From assembly GCA_030407315.1 (NCBI GenBank), contig JALQPE010002396.1:1-64000 (forward strand): a stretch of DNA of 64,000 nt, written 5' to 3'. The notes beneath the pieces are model-generated. The model saw nothing but the letters and a program-made list of their open reading frames with translations, ran no database searches and was not told where the DNA came from. Position 1 is the stretch's first letter, and each line of letters opens with the position of its first letter. Positions 43,446-53,453 of the stretch are shown here, piece by piece. Source of the DNA: Asparagopsis taxiformis. Taxonomy: Eukaryota > Rhodophyta > Florideophyceae > Bonnemaisoniales > Bonnemaisoniaceae. Position numbers and translations under genes: made by a program.

Positions 43446-43939
43446 TAGCTATCTGCTCTAAACCGATTCTAACAAGCAGAAAGAATCCTCTCCTTCATGA
43501 CGATGCTCTCGAATTGAGTGCAATGCAGCGGTCTCCCTCCAAGAGAACGACAGAGCATCGTCTTTTCCAAGGCATTTCCGTACGAAAAATAATCGAAACA
43601 AATATTTGACTTTAACCTAACAGCTATCGCGAGCACCGTAGTCAGCTATATTTTCTCTGTAATTTCCTTCCTCCAACCAATCAATAGCCGCTTGGTCACA
43701 GGCTTGAAAGCCTTCCAATATCTGTCCTATCCATCGAAGAGGGTTCGATCCAGGCCTTGATGGGTGTGCAACCCGAGAAATTGAAAATGGAACATATTGC
43801 GACAGAGACGAGATGTCATTCTCTTTCGTTTACTTTTTTTCTAACAAGATTCTAAACGTCTACAAACCCTATGTCGTCCGTCCGTTTTCATCCCGGAGAG
43901 ATGTGGGTGTGAGGTAAGACGCAGTGGTGATGTTGTGTT
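43446..43939. other. No gene recognised
   Basis: Intergenic sequence with no clear frame or repeat. Confidence 0.4.
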
Positions 43940-44300
43940 GATTCCCACAGACGGAGGTGGAGGTGGTGGCTACGGAGGAAGCCTGTAGAACTTCTCCGGT
44001 ACTGACATCTCACATGTTGAACATGTGAGATGTCAGTACCCATGGATGAGAAGAAAAACATGTTGAGGTACGGTTCGGATATTGTTGCCATTAACGGAGG
44101 CGGAGGAGGCGGCTACGGTGGAAGCCTGCAGAACATGTGACTCACATCTCGGAGATGTCAGTACCCATGGATGAGAAGAAAAGCATGTTGAGGTGCGGTT
44201 CGGATATTAGATCCATTAACGGAGGTGGTGGAGGAGGCTATGGTGGAAGCCTGGAGAAGAATAGAATAGTCCTATACCCATGGATCACAAGAAAACGTTG
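43940..44300. repeat. Three tandem units of about 125 bp with a glycine-codon run
   Basis: Each unit has a GGAGGNGGNGGNGGCTA run followed by GGAAGCCTG. The first two then have a GTCAGTACCCATGGATGAG block and CGGTTCGGATATT, and the third a decayed form. In one frame the run would read GGGGGGYGGSL. Unit 1 contains a 43-base palindrome at 43998-44040. A short open frame (44137-44528, two frames) follows but has no recognisable domain. Confidence 0.8.
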
Positions 44301-44552
44301 TTGGGCTCCTTTTCGAAGCCCATTCGTCTCTTGAATAAATTTAGCACCCGAATCATATACGATTGCCGAGTTGACACCCCGTATGTCTCGTTGGTAGAAA
44401 TAGCAGGGGTTCCACCACTCAGCTGGCGGGAAGTAGTTACTGATTATATGAGATATGGCTTAGCTCCCGCCAAAACCGATAGCTCTGGGCTCAGGTTCTC
44501 CAAATGTGGTTATACGAATGTGTTCTGACAATGCTAGAAGACGAATATCTGC

Positions 44553-44765
44553 ATCCTGATTTGAATTAAAATTTGGGCTATTCTCAAAAACATGCACATG
44601 TGAACATGTTTTTAAGATGGGGGTGTGCCGTACGGCACAGAAATCGATGTTTTTTGCAATATTGTTTCTGCCCGAAATTGTAGAATTTCTGGTCTGGCCA
44701 GCAATGCATCTGAGCTGGACATCCCTATGTCCAGTGGCCGTCCGGATGTCGCTCACCTGGTAAGC
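44553..44765. repeat. Set-B dispersed palindromic repeat, third copy
   Basis: Same block order as at 14.1 and 43.3 kb: facing CTCAAAAACATG arms (one change), GTGCCGTACGGCAC, GAAATTGTAGAATTTCT. It ends in GCTGGACATCCCTATGTCCA, itself an inverted repeat. Confidence 0.9.
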
Positions 44766-45058
44766 GTGATGCACCTGTGACAACCTATGTGACTGGCGGC
44801 CGTGCAGTACAACACTCAAAGGCAGGGAATCACAATCTTTTTAAAAATTTTTCTCTACCACGTATCCGTCACAACTTATTACCTACACCGGTTACGGGTT
44901 TCAAGACCTTTCCAGTGCTGTGTACCCGTATACTCTGTTCCGTTCGATATCAACCAGTGTTCCTCACGAAAGAGTGCAAACGTCACGAGATACGTCGTCA
45001 AATTTGACTGTCTCGCCGAGCGGTCGCCATCCTGTACCGAATTTCCACTCATCCCATT

Positions 45059-48000
45059 ATGACGAATAAGCGCAGGCGCAACAGCAATCCGATCGTTGAC
45101 GACGCAACCGTGCCAATTCTGCGCGAACCCGCTAGCCCTTGGGAGGATTCTAGTGACATGGGTACACGTCGAAACGTAGGTCGCGCCGCCCGCGAAACTA
45201 CTCTCGCTGGCAAAGACTTCCTCCGCCTCTTGCTGGATTTGTTCGCCCACTCAAGTTTCGCAGACTTGACGGACAAGCCGGGAGGTTTCACATACGCGGA
45301 CCTTGGCGCTTGGGTTGCGCAGGGCACGGAAGAACAATTTGTGGCGCTGCAAGGTCGACTCAGCATGTCCTTCAGCGGTCGTTGGAAGAATGCTGGAGTC
45401 GAGGCGGATGTTGCCGAAATCGTCATGGCAGAGATGAACGTTGAGCGAGCCAAGCAGATTGTTCGTCTGGCATTACCGATTGCCGAGTTTTCAAGACAGG
45501 ATGAGCGTATCGGGCAATGGGTTGAGCACTGCATCCTTTCTGGGATCGTGCCGCAGACCTTCCTTATTGGATGTAACATGCTTCCTTCGCCACTACAGGC
45601 GCCGCAGCGCGGGGAACCAAGCGCCTTCGTTCTTGCTCCACCGGAGACGTTCGAGGTATTGATGTATTTCCAAGCGTTGTCTATCATCCGAAATCACAAC
45701 AAGAACCTGCCGCGTCGCCGAATAGGCGACGCGGCCGAAGAGGGGAACGAAGCCGCACGCGTCCCAGCCCATCGGAAAAGCACTAATCGAGCTTGTTACG
45801 TGGTTCAAGTTTTATACCATGCTTGGACCGATGTGGCCTTCGCCGCAAAGTTTTCCAGCTTCGAAGAGTTGATGGCGCCGTACATCATTTTCGACAGCAG
45901 TGAGCATTGGTTTGACGTGCTCGATGAAGGTCTATTCGCACCGATGGAGCAGAAGCTAGATCTCTACCACGACAAAGCTCCCCTGTCTCATCCTGATGGA
46001 TATGGTGGAAAAGTAGAGACAAGAACCAGTGCGCAGCACAGTGCATTTAGGGACCTTGTGAGGAAGTTCTTCGACCGGTTGCAGTTTCTTATCGTCAACC
46101 CGGACCTGTACACCTGGCCGGAGTCCGACCGCTGGGGGGCGCTGGAAATATACTTGTCAAGCGGAAATCCGGACAAGATGCCAGCGTACTTTGACACCCT
46201 CGACGAAGACGTTATGGCTGTCCTCCGCCCGGCACCACAAGTCGCGGACGCAGAAAAGGTCCCCAAGCCGGTTGATGACACTCCCACTCGTCGCAACACA
46301 GGAGGGAGAGGTTTGGTTCCGTCGACAAGACACACAACCAAGCTTCAACTTGGGCCTGGGAGGACCAGTCTTACTGCCCAAGGGCCGTCTCCCCCGTCAC
46401 CGTCACCCTATGCGACAGAAGAGCAGGAAAGTGAAGGGCAGGCTCTCGCAAAGGACTTTCTTTCGAAAATGAGTCAGTATTGCCGGTACGACGTCCCTTT
46501 CGAAGATTTGGTCAGTGCCGACGAGAGCCGAGAACACGTGCCCATCACGGGCAATGTTCAGCTCATTCTGACTGATCCGCCCTACAATGTTCGTCGTAAG
46601 AGGAACGATTCCAACTCTTCGTACGACAGGCTAACTGCAGAAGATATGCAGGCTAGCATCGAAGTGTTTGACGAGCTGTTGCGCCCCGGTGGCCACGGCA
46701 TCGTGTTCTGCTCCGTTTTGCAGTTCTACGAATGGTTCCATTACTTGGAAACGTACAAAGGACCGCAGTCAGAAGGCCCAACCGATGCTGCTGCCAGTGA
46801 TGACGGGTCGGATGAAGAAGAGGTTACGTCCATGAATTCGGACTCCGAAGCATCGCAGCACAGTGGCGAAGAAAGTGCGGATGAGGAGGACGAGGAGGAC
46901 GAGGAGGAGGAGGACGTCGTTCGAAATTCAGTTTTCTTCGTTGACGAGGTACCTCTGTTGTTTGTCCGATTACCTGGGCACCTCTATCAAATGCCGGGGC
47001 GGAAGAGGTACCAACGCATGAACATGGCAGAGGTCGCTATCCACTTCTGGAAGCGAGGTGTTCCGTTCAAGACCGGAAGCGAGATGGTGGCCTATAGGAA
47101 CTACGGATACATGGACGGCACGTACCCGGCGTGGTGCAACGTCACCATCAATATGCCCGCCATCGATTCGAATGAGATGGTGTGGCGAACAAGGAGCACA
47201 ACCGGTGCTACGGTCAGAGTTCGTGCAGAGCAGAAGAGCGTCGCTCTCATGATGGAGTTGATCAGCCAGCATTCACAGCCTGGTGATATTGTTGTCGATC
47301 CATTCTCTGGCACTTTCGCAACGGGAAAAGCAGCTATGAGCTTGCCTGAGCACCGTGTTTTCGTCGGCAGTGACATGGGCAAATTGTGTGTGGCACGATC
47401 GCTTCCAAAGCTGTGTGCAGTCATGTCACGTGTAATTCTTTCAAACAACACTGACATGAGGGTCACGACAGAAGCGAAACAGAGTGCTGCGAAGTTCTTG
47501 GCGTCCCCCTCTGTCACGATGCGTACGCAGAGGGAACGCAGGATCATCGAACCCCCACCTGGCCTTCCCCTGTACCAGAGGTTCCCGAAATATATTCGGC
47601 AGTACCTCTGGCAGCTGTGCCCAGAGTCGATTGCGTCGCACGAGCACATGGAAAAACCGGTACATTATTGGCCACCTTCCCTGCGCCGCTGGTTGCAAAC
47701 TGAAAACCCTCGCGTGATGCGGGCACACGATTGTGTTGCGAAAAAATTGAGCGTTCGACCATCGCTGATTAAGCATCCAAATGCAGGAAGAGGGCTCTTC
47801 GCTGAACAGACCTTTAATGTTGGCGACGAAGTATGTGCATACTACGGAACTGTTGTGTACTCTGATATGAGCAAGGAGTCGATGCGGTTCGCGTACGGAG
47901 AGGGTCACATGGCGATAACGAAGGAAACATTCTTGATGTATGCCATCAAGCTGTATGCAACAGCGGAGGACGACGAAAACATCGAGCATCCAATTTGGAT

Positions 48001-48259
48001 TGTTCCGGCTCCGTTCTGTTCGGCGCAGTTCATCAACGACCCGCGGTATTTGCGAGGTGAGGATACTCCGGCGGAAGACACCAGGCGGATGGCCAACGTC
48101 GAGTTTGTCGAGAACTACAGCAGCGGTTCGACGGGGAAGAAGCTCAAGGCGAAGGACCTAGAAAATCCAAAGATCATTGTAGTACGTGCAATCCGCGATA
48201 TCCGTCCAGGGCAGGAGGTCTACGTTCATTATGGGACAGCGTTTAGAGCATGGAATTAG
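45059..48259 (+). CDS. N6(N4)-DNA methyltransferase / SET fusion 2, intact
   Basis: 1,066 residues from ATG (MTNKRRRNSNPIVDD). A helical N-terminal half has no ParB signature. The methyltransferase has LTDPPYNVRR (motif IV, D506) and RPGGHGIVFC; a very acidic insert at about 579-621 rich in D, E and S; then GDIVVDPFSGTFATG (motif I, D747). This is the beta-class order of the N6/N4 family (DPPY). The C-terminal SET-like domain (about 895-1066) has GRGLFAE, a FINDP block in place of the usual NHSC, MANVEFVE and the closing VYVHYGT. The match to the 32.6-kb gene extends through both domains. The ParB module here is encoded by the divergent neighbour (42922-41395). Likely nuclear, adding methyl groups to DNA and perhaps to histones from S-adenosylmethionine. 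The stop is TAG. Confidence 0.85.
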   Translation: MTNKRRRNSNPIVDDATVPILREPASPWEDSSDMGTRRNVGRAARETTLAGKDFLRLLLDLFAHSSFADLTDKPGGFTYADLGAWVAQGTEEQFVALQGRLSMSFSGRWKNAGVEADVAEIVMAEMNVERAKQIVRLALPIAEFSRQDERIGQWVEHCILSGIVPQTFLIGCNMLPSPLQAPQRGEPSAFVLAPPETFEVLMYFQALSIIRNHNKNLPRRRIGDAAEEGNEAARVPAHRKSTNRACYVVQVLYHAWTDVAFAAKFSSFEELMAPYIIFDSSEHWFDVLDEGLFAPMEQKLDLYHDKAPLSHPDGYGGKVETRTSAQHSAFRDLVRKFFDRLQFLIVNPDLYTWPESDRWGALEIYLSSGNPDKMPAYFDTLDEDVMAVLRPAPQVADAEKVPKPVDDTPTRRNTGGRGLVPSTRHTTKLQLGPGRTSLTAQGPSPPSPSPYATEEQESEGQALAKDFLSKMSQYCRYDVPFEDLVSADESREHVPITGNVQLILTDPPYNVRRKRNDSNSSYDRLTAEDMQASIEVFDELLRPGGHGIVFCSVLQFYEWFHYLETYKGPQSEGPTDAAASDDGSDEEEVTSMNSDSEASQHSGEESADEEDEEDEEEEDVVRNSVFFVDEVPLLFVRLPGHLYQMPGRKRYQRMNMAEVAIHFWKRGVPFKTGSEMVAYRNYGYMDGTYPAWCNVTINMPAIDSNEMVWRTRSTTGATVRVRAEQKSVALMMELISQHSQPGDIVVDPFSGTFATGKAAMSLPEHRVFVGSDMGKLCVARSLPKLCAVMSRVILSNNTDMRVTTEAKQSAAKFLASPSVTMRTQRERRIIEPPPGLPLYQRFPKYIRQYLWQLCPESIASHEHMEKPVHYWPPSLRRWLQTENPRVMRAHDCVAKKLSVRPSLIKHPNAGRGLFAEQTFNVGDEVCAYYGTVVYSDMSKESMRFAYGEGHMAITKETFLMYAIKLYATAEDDENIEHPIWIVPAPFCSAQFINDPRYLRGEDTPAEDTRRMANVEFVENYSSGSTGKKLKAKDLENPKIIVVRAIRDIRPGQEVYVHYGTAFRAWN

Positions 48260-48806
48260 GGTCACGAAAGATGTTTTCATTTCGACTACAAATAAAGCTA
48301 CGTTCCAGAGTTGAAGTATATCATATAATGCAGCATGTCCAGCCACCATTAGTCCAGGGTGAAACCTATTCAATATGTGGGGGTAGCTTTTCAGCAATTA
48401 GTTGGTATGGTGGTGTACTGCATGTCTTGTCTCCAAGGCTCGCAAGCAAGGGAAGAAACGGACGTTGTCGAGAGCGAACAGCGGACTAGTGCACACTCAC
48501 GGCATGTGTTCGCAAGCCGTACTGTGACGAGAGAGGCTGTTGAAGTGTGGCAAAGCGGAGAGGGGTCTGGAATTGTTCATGTCGTTGATGATGTAAACCG
48601 TTGCTCATCACTTGTTCTAGTGTCCGAGGATTGGATTCAATCGCATATTACGTCAAACCTCGGTGCTGTAATGGATTGTGTGATTGCGCAAGGACTAATT
48701 GGCGCAGAACTTTTCGTCGTTGACCCATATGCTGGACACCTGAGTGCAAACCTGAATGTCGAAATCAATGCCCCACAGTATGGGGGCATGGAGCGGCGCC
48801 ATGCAG
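48260..48806. other. Gap between set B and the Plavaka-like gene
   Basis: A plus-strand open frame (48359-48847, 162 residues) overlaps the end of the minus-strand transposase gene. It contains SGIVHVVDDVNRCSSLVLVS but no domain I recognise. It could be a small gene or chance. Confidence 0.3.
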
Positions 48807-51800
48807 CTACTGCTGATAACGGTTTTGGCGTAATGGAGGATGGTTGAAATTAGTGCAGTAAATGTGACGTTGGCTAGAAGGCTTATCATGTAGTACATTA
48901 TCAATAGAGTGCTGCGATTTAGATTTATTCTTCTTCATTATCATCTGTGAACTGGTAATCAGTGTTGGTGTAGAAGCGGTTGAGATAGAAACGGTGGTCC
49001 GACCAGTGAATTTGTTTCGTAAATGGCTTGACTGGAAAGTTACTTCGTACGATGTGCACGGTGCCAGATATAGTAGATGCAGGAATGAGGTCAAACCAAG
49101 GACCACCTGCACTGTGGGATGCAGTGTCATTGCTGTCAACGGATCCGTTGTCCGATCCGGGTCCCATGTGGACCACTTTAAACAAATGCACCCAAGTGAT
49201 TTTTCCACAGCGGTTTTTGGGGCAAAGCAGGTCATATACTGAACGAAAGCGAGTTCTACAGGTTGAAACAGGTTTGGAGACTGCAGGCGTACCAGTGCCA
49301 GGACGCGCCCTACCCATACGGTTCTGTAGTCATCGGCAGTTCCGGAGATGACGACAAAGGAGTACTGCGATCTCTTTGTGGGGCCGAATGATGAAGTTGC
49401 AAAGACGCGCTGCTGCTTGTGCCTCGACACGTTTGTGGGGCGAAGCATGCCACTGTGCGGGTCAAAGTCGTCGGCATCTGGGACGTACCCTCCCATGACG
49501 TAGGCGGACTTTACCACGGTGACGGAAATGTCCATGTCATGCATTGGAGGGCCTTCTGCCGTGGCGCGCAGTCTAGCGAGGGTGAGGAACGCTTGTGCAG
49601 CTGTGTCACCGAGTTGCTGGAATAGCGTTATGGTGCCAGACGGGAACGAGGAGTTGTGCAGAGGCAAAAGAGTGGCAGGATCGGGCTGTCCGTCGATATC
49701 TGCAACGAGGAGGGTTGCATCGGGCAGCAGGGAGGCAAAGTCGTGCAGTGCAACGGTGAATCCGTCGCGAACGAGTACTGCACCGTCTGTGGGCGATATC
49801 ATCCGTGGGTTTCCCAATGTGTTGGATGGGGTGTGACCAGTTGGAGTGGCCAAGGAGAATTCCATGTGGCGAATAGTCTCTTCCATGGCTGTGGAGCGCC
49901 TTCGAGAGGTTTTCCTATAACTCTGTTTGAACAGAAGATGCGAGTGTTCGTAGGGGCCTGCATCAATGTGTTCCAGGGCGCCATATCTCTGCAAGTCACC
50001 GGGAAGATGGTCAAGAAGATGGAACTTGAAAGTTTTGAGACCTGTGGTGTGGAATGGGCCGAGGGTGGAGAGCATTGATTGTTTGAAATAGGAAATGGAG
50101 TTCTGGAGGCTTTCTAGTTCGGCGGCAGTCCAGTGCTTGATGCGAACGCGTTTCATGACCCATGCGACGAGGTCAGAGTATTGCGTGCAGATGGAAGTGA
50201 GAGGGGCTGTCTCTACTTCGTCACAGCATGTGTCAATGAATGCTGCGATGAAAGGGAACACCATGTCGACATGGTGATAGTCTTTGGCTGCGAGCATGCC
50301 GCGTATGCCGTCCTCCGTGAAGAGGCCGTTCAAATTGGTGCCCTTCTCACCCTTGGAGAAGTCGACATGAAGACCGGTGATGTAGTAGTCGCGTTCGATA
50401 GCGGACAGAATGCTGTTTGAGCCGGCGAGGATGGATTTTTTCACCTTCTTGAAGGTGCGAGGTGTCCCGGAATGGGAGGCAGTGGTGGTGGTGAGGTCTG
50501 GGGAGCTGAGGCGGTGGACAATGCACTGTTTGATGAGCATTGAGATGCCGAGGTGGAGATTGTGCAGAGGCTCGAAGGAGAAAATGTTGTAGGGGTCTAG
50601 GGGACTGTTGCTGGGTAAAAGAGCGGTCGATTCGAGGACAGAGTGTTGTTCGAGGAGGGAGAGAGCTTCGAGCGGAGCAGTTGTATGCTCCTGAGCGCTC
50701 TCTTGGCGTGCAGAGCGTGTATCATCGAGGGAGCGGGGCTGGTGTGGCGCGGTGGATTCAAGTTGAGTGGCGGGGATGTAGCAGCGGTGGCAGGGATGTG
50801 TGGTGGTAGTGCTGTTGCGAGTGCATGACAGCTCTTTGGCCTCTGGAAAGTCGCAGCAATAATTGGCTAGGATGGGAAAGCATTGGCGGGAAGTTGCAGT
50901 GGAGTCTGTGCAGGGGAACCCGGAAGAGAACGCGGTGGATAGGGACGAAAACACTTTTTCGAGTGCTTTATGAAGAATATCAATTTTGCGAGCGCGACTA
51001 GCAGAACTAGAGGTTGTCGGCATTTCATCACCGAACAAGGCGTTGGACGAAGGGTTAACAATGTACGGAAGATACCCGACGATGGTGAGGCCGGTACGGA
51101 TGCAGTGGCGACGGAGGGGGGCGGAGAAGTTGAGCAGTGTGACGTGTATGGGGTATGCGACGATTGCGGAGCTCTTGAGGCTTGTGCTGCTCTTGTCGGA
51201 GTACACTTGGAGGAGGCCGGCAAAGGAGGAAGGTGTGGGATCAGTTTCCTCTGCCCATACGACCTGTGGATCTTCCGAGAGCTGCACGCGCTGTCTAGTA
51301 ACCTGGTGCAGCGTTTTCGCGAATTCTGTGTGTAGGGGATGAGAAAATATTGCGGTGCCGTCTGGGGCGGTCTGTGGGGAGGGGTGGAAGAGAGTATTTT
51401 GGTCGTTAGCCAGTGCTAACTGCCTGCGGAGCATGTCGACTGGGTCGCGGAGGTACAGCTGTGCCGAGTACTTACCAGTTTTGTCTGGAATGATGTGGCT
51501 CTTGTAACCTTCGGTGCGGAAATGTGTTTCGACCATGGAAGCGGTAACGTGGCGACATTCTTCTACGGTGCGAACGGCGCTGTTGAACTTTTCTAGGGAG
51601 AATGCGGGGTCTTGTAGGATGGTGATGACTTCGCTCACGCGGCCAGCGCCGGCCTTGTACTCGAGGGTTGTGAGACTGGCGGCGAGGGATTGCACGAGGA
51701 GGTCTGCGCGGGAGGGGGTTGAGGTTGGTGGCAGTGGAGCGTCACAGGGTGAGTCACTGGAGGAAGCACGACCAGATTCTGGGTCTGGGGAGCTGGGTTG

Positions 51801-51971
51801 CGGGGAATCATGGTCGCCGTTTCGAGCAGGCTCATGGGTGACGGCAGGGACACGAGCGTTGTTGAAATGTTGGGGAGAGGGGTTGAAACGGTAGCGACAC
51901 GTTCGCTCATGCAGCGCGAGCGCATAAGCATCTACGCAGTAGTAGAAGCACCCTTCATACTTGCATTCCAT
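48807..51971 (-). CDS. Plavaka-like (CACTA superfamily) transposase, intact
   Basis: 1,054 residues from ATG. The N-terminus is a C2H2-like finger (MECKYEGCFYYCVDAYALAL with HERTC). The DDE core shows LLQVYSDKSSTSL with the first acidic residue, YPIHVTLLNF, and then CCDFPEAKEL with HPCHRC, the CACTA-superfamily D(F/Y)P...CHxC signature. FEPLHNLHLGI, FKFHLLDHLP and AGPYEHSHLLFKQ follow, with a late acidic residue. A C-terminal domain has VWVGRVLALVRL and VELAFVQYMTCF, as in other Plavaka proteins. It acts in the nucleus on element ends. Codon use is richer in C than in loci 1 and 2, and this is a different transposase lineage. No terminal inverted repeats were identified, so element borders are unknown. 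Confidence 0.85.
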   Translation of the reverse strand: MECKYEGCFYYCVDAYALALHERTCRYRFNPSPQHFNNARVPAVTHEPARNGDHDSPQPSSPDPESGRASSSDSPCDAPLPPTSTPSRADLLVQSLAASLTTLEYKAGAGRVSEVITILQDPAFSLEKFNSAVRTVEECRHVTASMVETHFRTEGYKSHIIPDKTGKYSAQLYLRDPVDMLRRQLALANDQNTLFHPSPQTAPDGTAIFSHPLHTEFAKTLHQVTRQRVQLSEDPQVVWAEETDPTPSSFAGLLQVYSDKSSTSLKSSAIVAYPIHVTLLNFSAPLRRHCIRTGLTIVGYLPYIVNPSSNALFGDEMPTTSSSASRARKIDILHKALEKVFSSLSTAFSSGFPCTDSTATSRQCFPILANYCCDFPEAKELSCTRNSTTTTHPCHRCYIPATQLESTAPHQPRSLDDTRSARQESAQEHTTAPLEALSLLEQHSVLESTALLPSNSPLDPYNIFSFEPLHNLHLGISMLIKQCIVHRLSSPDLTTTTASHSGTPRTFKKVKKSILAGSNSILSAIERDYYITGLHVDFSKGEKGTNLNGLFTEDGIRGMLAAKDYHHVDMVFPFIAAFIDTCCDEVETAPLTSICTQYSDLVAWVMKRVRIKHWTAAELESLQNSISYFKQSMLSTLGPFHTTGLKTFKFHLLDHLPGDLQRYGALEHIDAGPYEHSHLLFKQSYRKTSRRRSTAMEETIRHMEFSLATPTGHTPSNTLGNPRMISPTDGAVLVRDGFTVALHDFASLLPDATLLVADIDGQPDPATLLPLHNSSFPSGTITLFQQLGDTAAQAFLTLARLRATAEGPPMHDMDISVTVVKSAYVMGGYVPDADDFDPHSGMLRPTNVSRHKQQRVFATSSFGPTKRSQYSFVVISGTADDYRTVWVGRVLALVRLQSPNLFQPVELAFVQYMTCFAPKTAVEKSLGCICLKWSTWDPDRTTDPLTAMTLHPTVQVVLGLTSFLHLLYLAPCTSYEVTFQSSHLRNKFTGRTTVSISTASTPTLITSSQMIMKKNKSKSQHSIDNVLHDKPSSQRHIYCTNFNHPPLRQNRYQQ

Positions 51972-52562
51972 GTCGAGTTTTGACGCAAAAGGGAGGATTG
52001 CGAGCTGAACAGGGGAGACTGTGCCGTCCAGATGCGACCAATTTTATTTTTGTGGTGCTTTCGAGACTTGGAATGTAACGTGTTCGTTCGTAGTTTTGTG
52101 GGTAGTAGTTTTGTGCTCACTCCAGCTGACATCCCAACGGTGGAATTTAACCGAGAGTTCAATCATTTCCAACTGTTACATCACATTGCGTGCTGGCAAC
52201 GTGTGCATGGAAGGACGAACGACCACCCTGGGAGATGAATTTTCAATTAATTCATTTGTAATAATAAACTTTTTTATTTCCGAACTTCGTGGAATCTGAA
52301 TGTGCTTTACAGCGGATATGCCACGGATCATGTAAGGAAAGCAAATGGATTCTCATATATATGATTATATGTTTATATTCGTTGTTCTCGATCCGGATCT
52401 CATTGTTCGGGGATTCAGAGACCATGGCTTGGGCCATACTCAATCTCACTGCCGGCGATGATTTCGAGTATGCACAGCAAGACTTAAGCGGACGCTGAAA
52501 GCTGTCCGGTCGATGCCGCAGGCTCCACTCCCCCCTCATCACCGACTGAGATTCTTTGACCG
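51972..52562. other. No gene recognised
   Basis: Upstream of the Plavaka-like gene and left flank of the Gypsy element. Its last five bases (GACCG) are the Gypsy target duplication. Confidence 0.5.
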
Positions 52563-53398
52563 TGTGGGGGTTAAGGCACAACTTGGGAGAAGATGTTCCG
52601 GTCGAAGGTACCTCCGAATCCCTGAGGTGGGGAGCGGAGGGTAGTTTATATAGACTAGGAGGTAGCTCTAGGAGGGGTAAAATGAAGGGTAACTACGAGG
52701 AGCTACGAGGAGTAGGCATCGGGAGATCAACCAATAGGAGAGGAGAATGGGAGATATTGTTGGTGGTGGCGGATCTGGAAACGGTCATAAGGAGAGTGTG
52801 ACAGGGAGGGCCACGTGTAAGAGTCCAGCAATGTAACACGTGTAAGAGTCCAGCAATGTAACACGTGTAAGAGTCCAGCAATGTAACACGTGTAAGAGTC
52901 CAGCAATGTTCGGCAGGAACCCCTGACACGTGGAAACCTGGAGCCGGGCGCGACCGGGCCCCGCAGGGCGGCTTACAGTGTAAGCTTGCATTTCTTACAT
53001 GTAAGCTTACAGTTGAAATTTCATTGAAAAAATGAGGTTTCCGTCAGTTACAGTTGTAAGTTACCTGTCATACGGGCGTATGTGTGTAAGTAACCCTGTA
53101 AGTGGGGCGAAAGTGGCTGAAAAAGCCATGTAATCTTGTAAGTAACCGTGTCAGTCACATGACAGGTGTTGTAAGTCTATCATAACATGTAAGTAGCCTG
53201 CTCAAGTGTCTCCTAGGTGGTGTAAGGTATGTGGAAAGCTGTAAGTAGCCTCGTAGGAGTGGTTACTGTAAGCTTCCCTTGTAGTTGGGAGCTTTGGTCT
53301 CTGTGGAATGGTACTATCTTATTGGTTGGTCGGGGTATGGTGTTATAAGAACAGGAATCTAGTGTTTACCATGAGGTCTAGAGGGCTGATCCCTGACA
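52563..53398 (-). repeat. Gypsy LTR (3' LTR of the element)
   Basis: 836 bp, bounded by TG and CA. It contains a minus-strand TATA box (TCTATATAAAC, near 52650), a four-copy 25-bp repeat, and a stretch with many GTAAGT words on the plus strand. Confidence 0.95.
52812..52909. repeat. Four-copy 25-bp minisatellite in the LTR
   Basis: Unit CACGTGTAAGAGTCCAGCAA plus TGTAA, perfectly repeated. Each unit carries the E-box/G-box CACGTG. The partner LTR has five copies (59654-59776). Confidence 0.95.
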
Positions 53399-53413
53399 TC
53401 ACTCCTTCCTCTG
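53399..53413 (-). other. Gypsy polypurine tract
   Basis: On the minus strand GAGGAAGGAGTGA lies directly before the 3' LTR, as expected for the plus-strand primer. Confidence 0.75.
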
Positions 53414-53453
53414 AATAAGAGTCGTGCTCGACTCGAGACTGAAGGGGAGGATA

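Noticed and set aside
48359..48847. 162-residue gene on the plus strand
   Set aside because: It overlaps the end of the Plavaka-like gene, lacks domains and has no paralogue in the window. Kept only as a note.
52812..52909. CRISPR-like array
   Set aside because: The 25-bp units are directly adjacent with no unique spacers and lie in an LTR of a eukaryotic retrotransposon.
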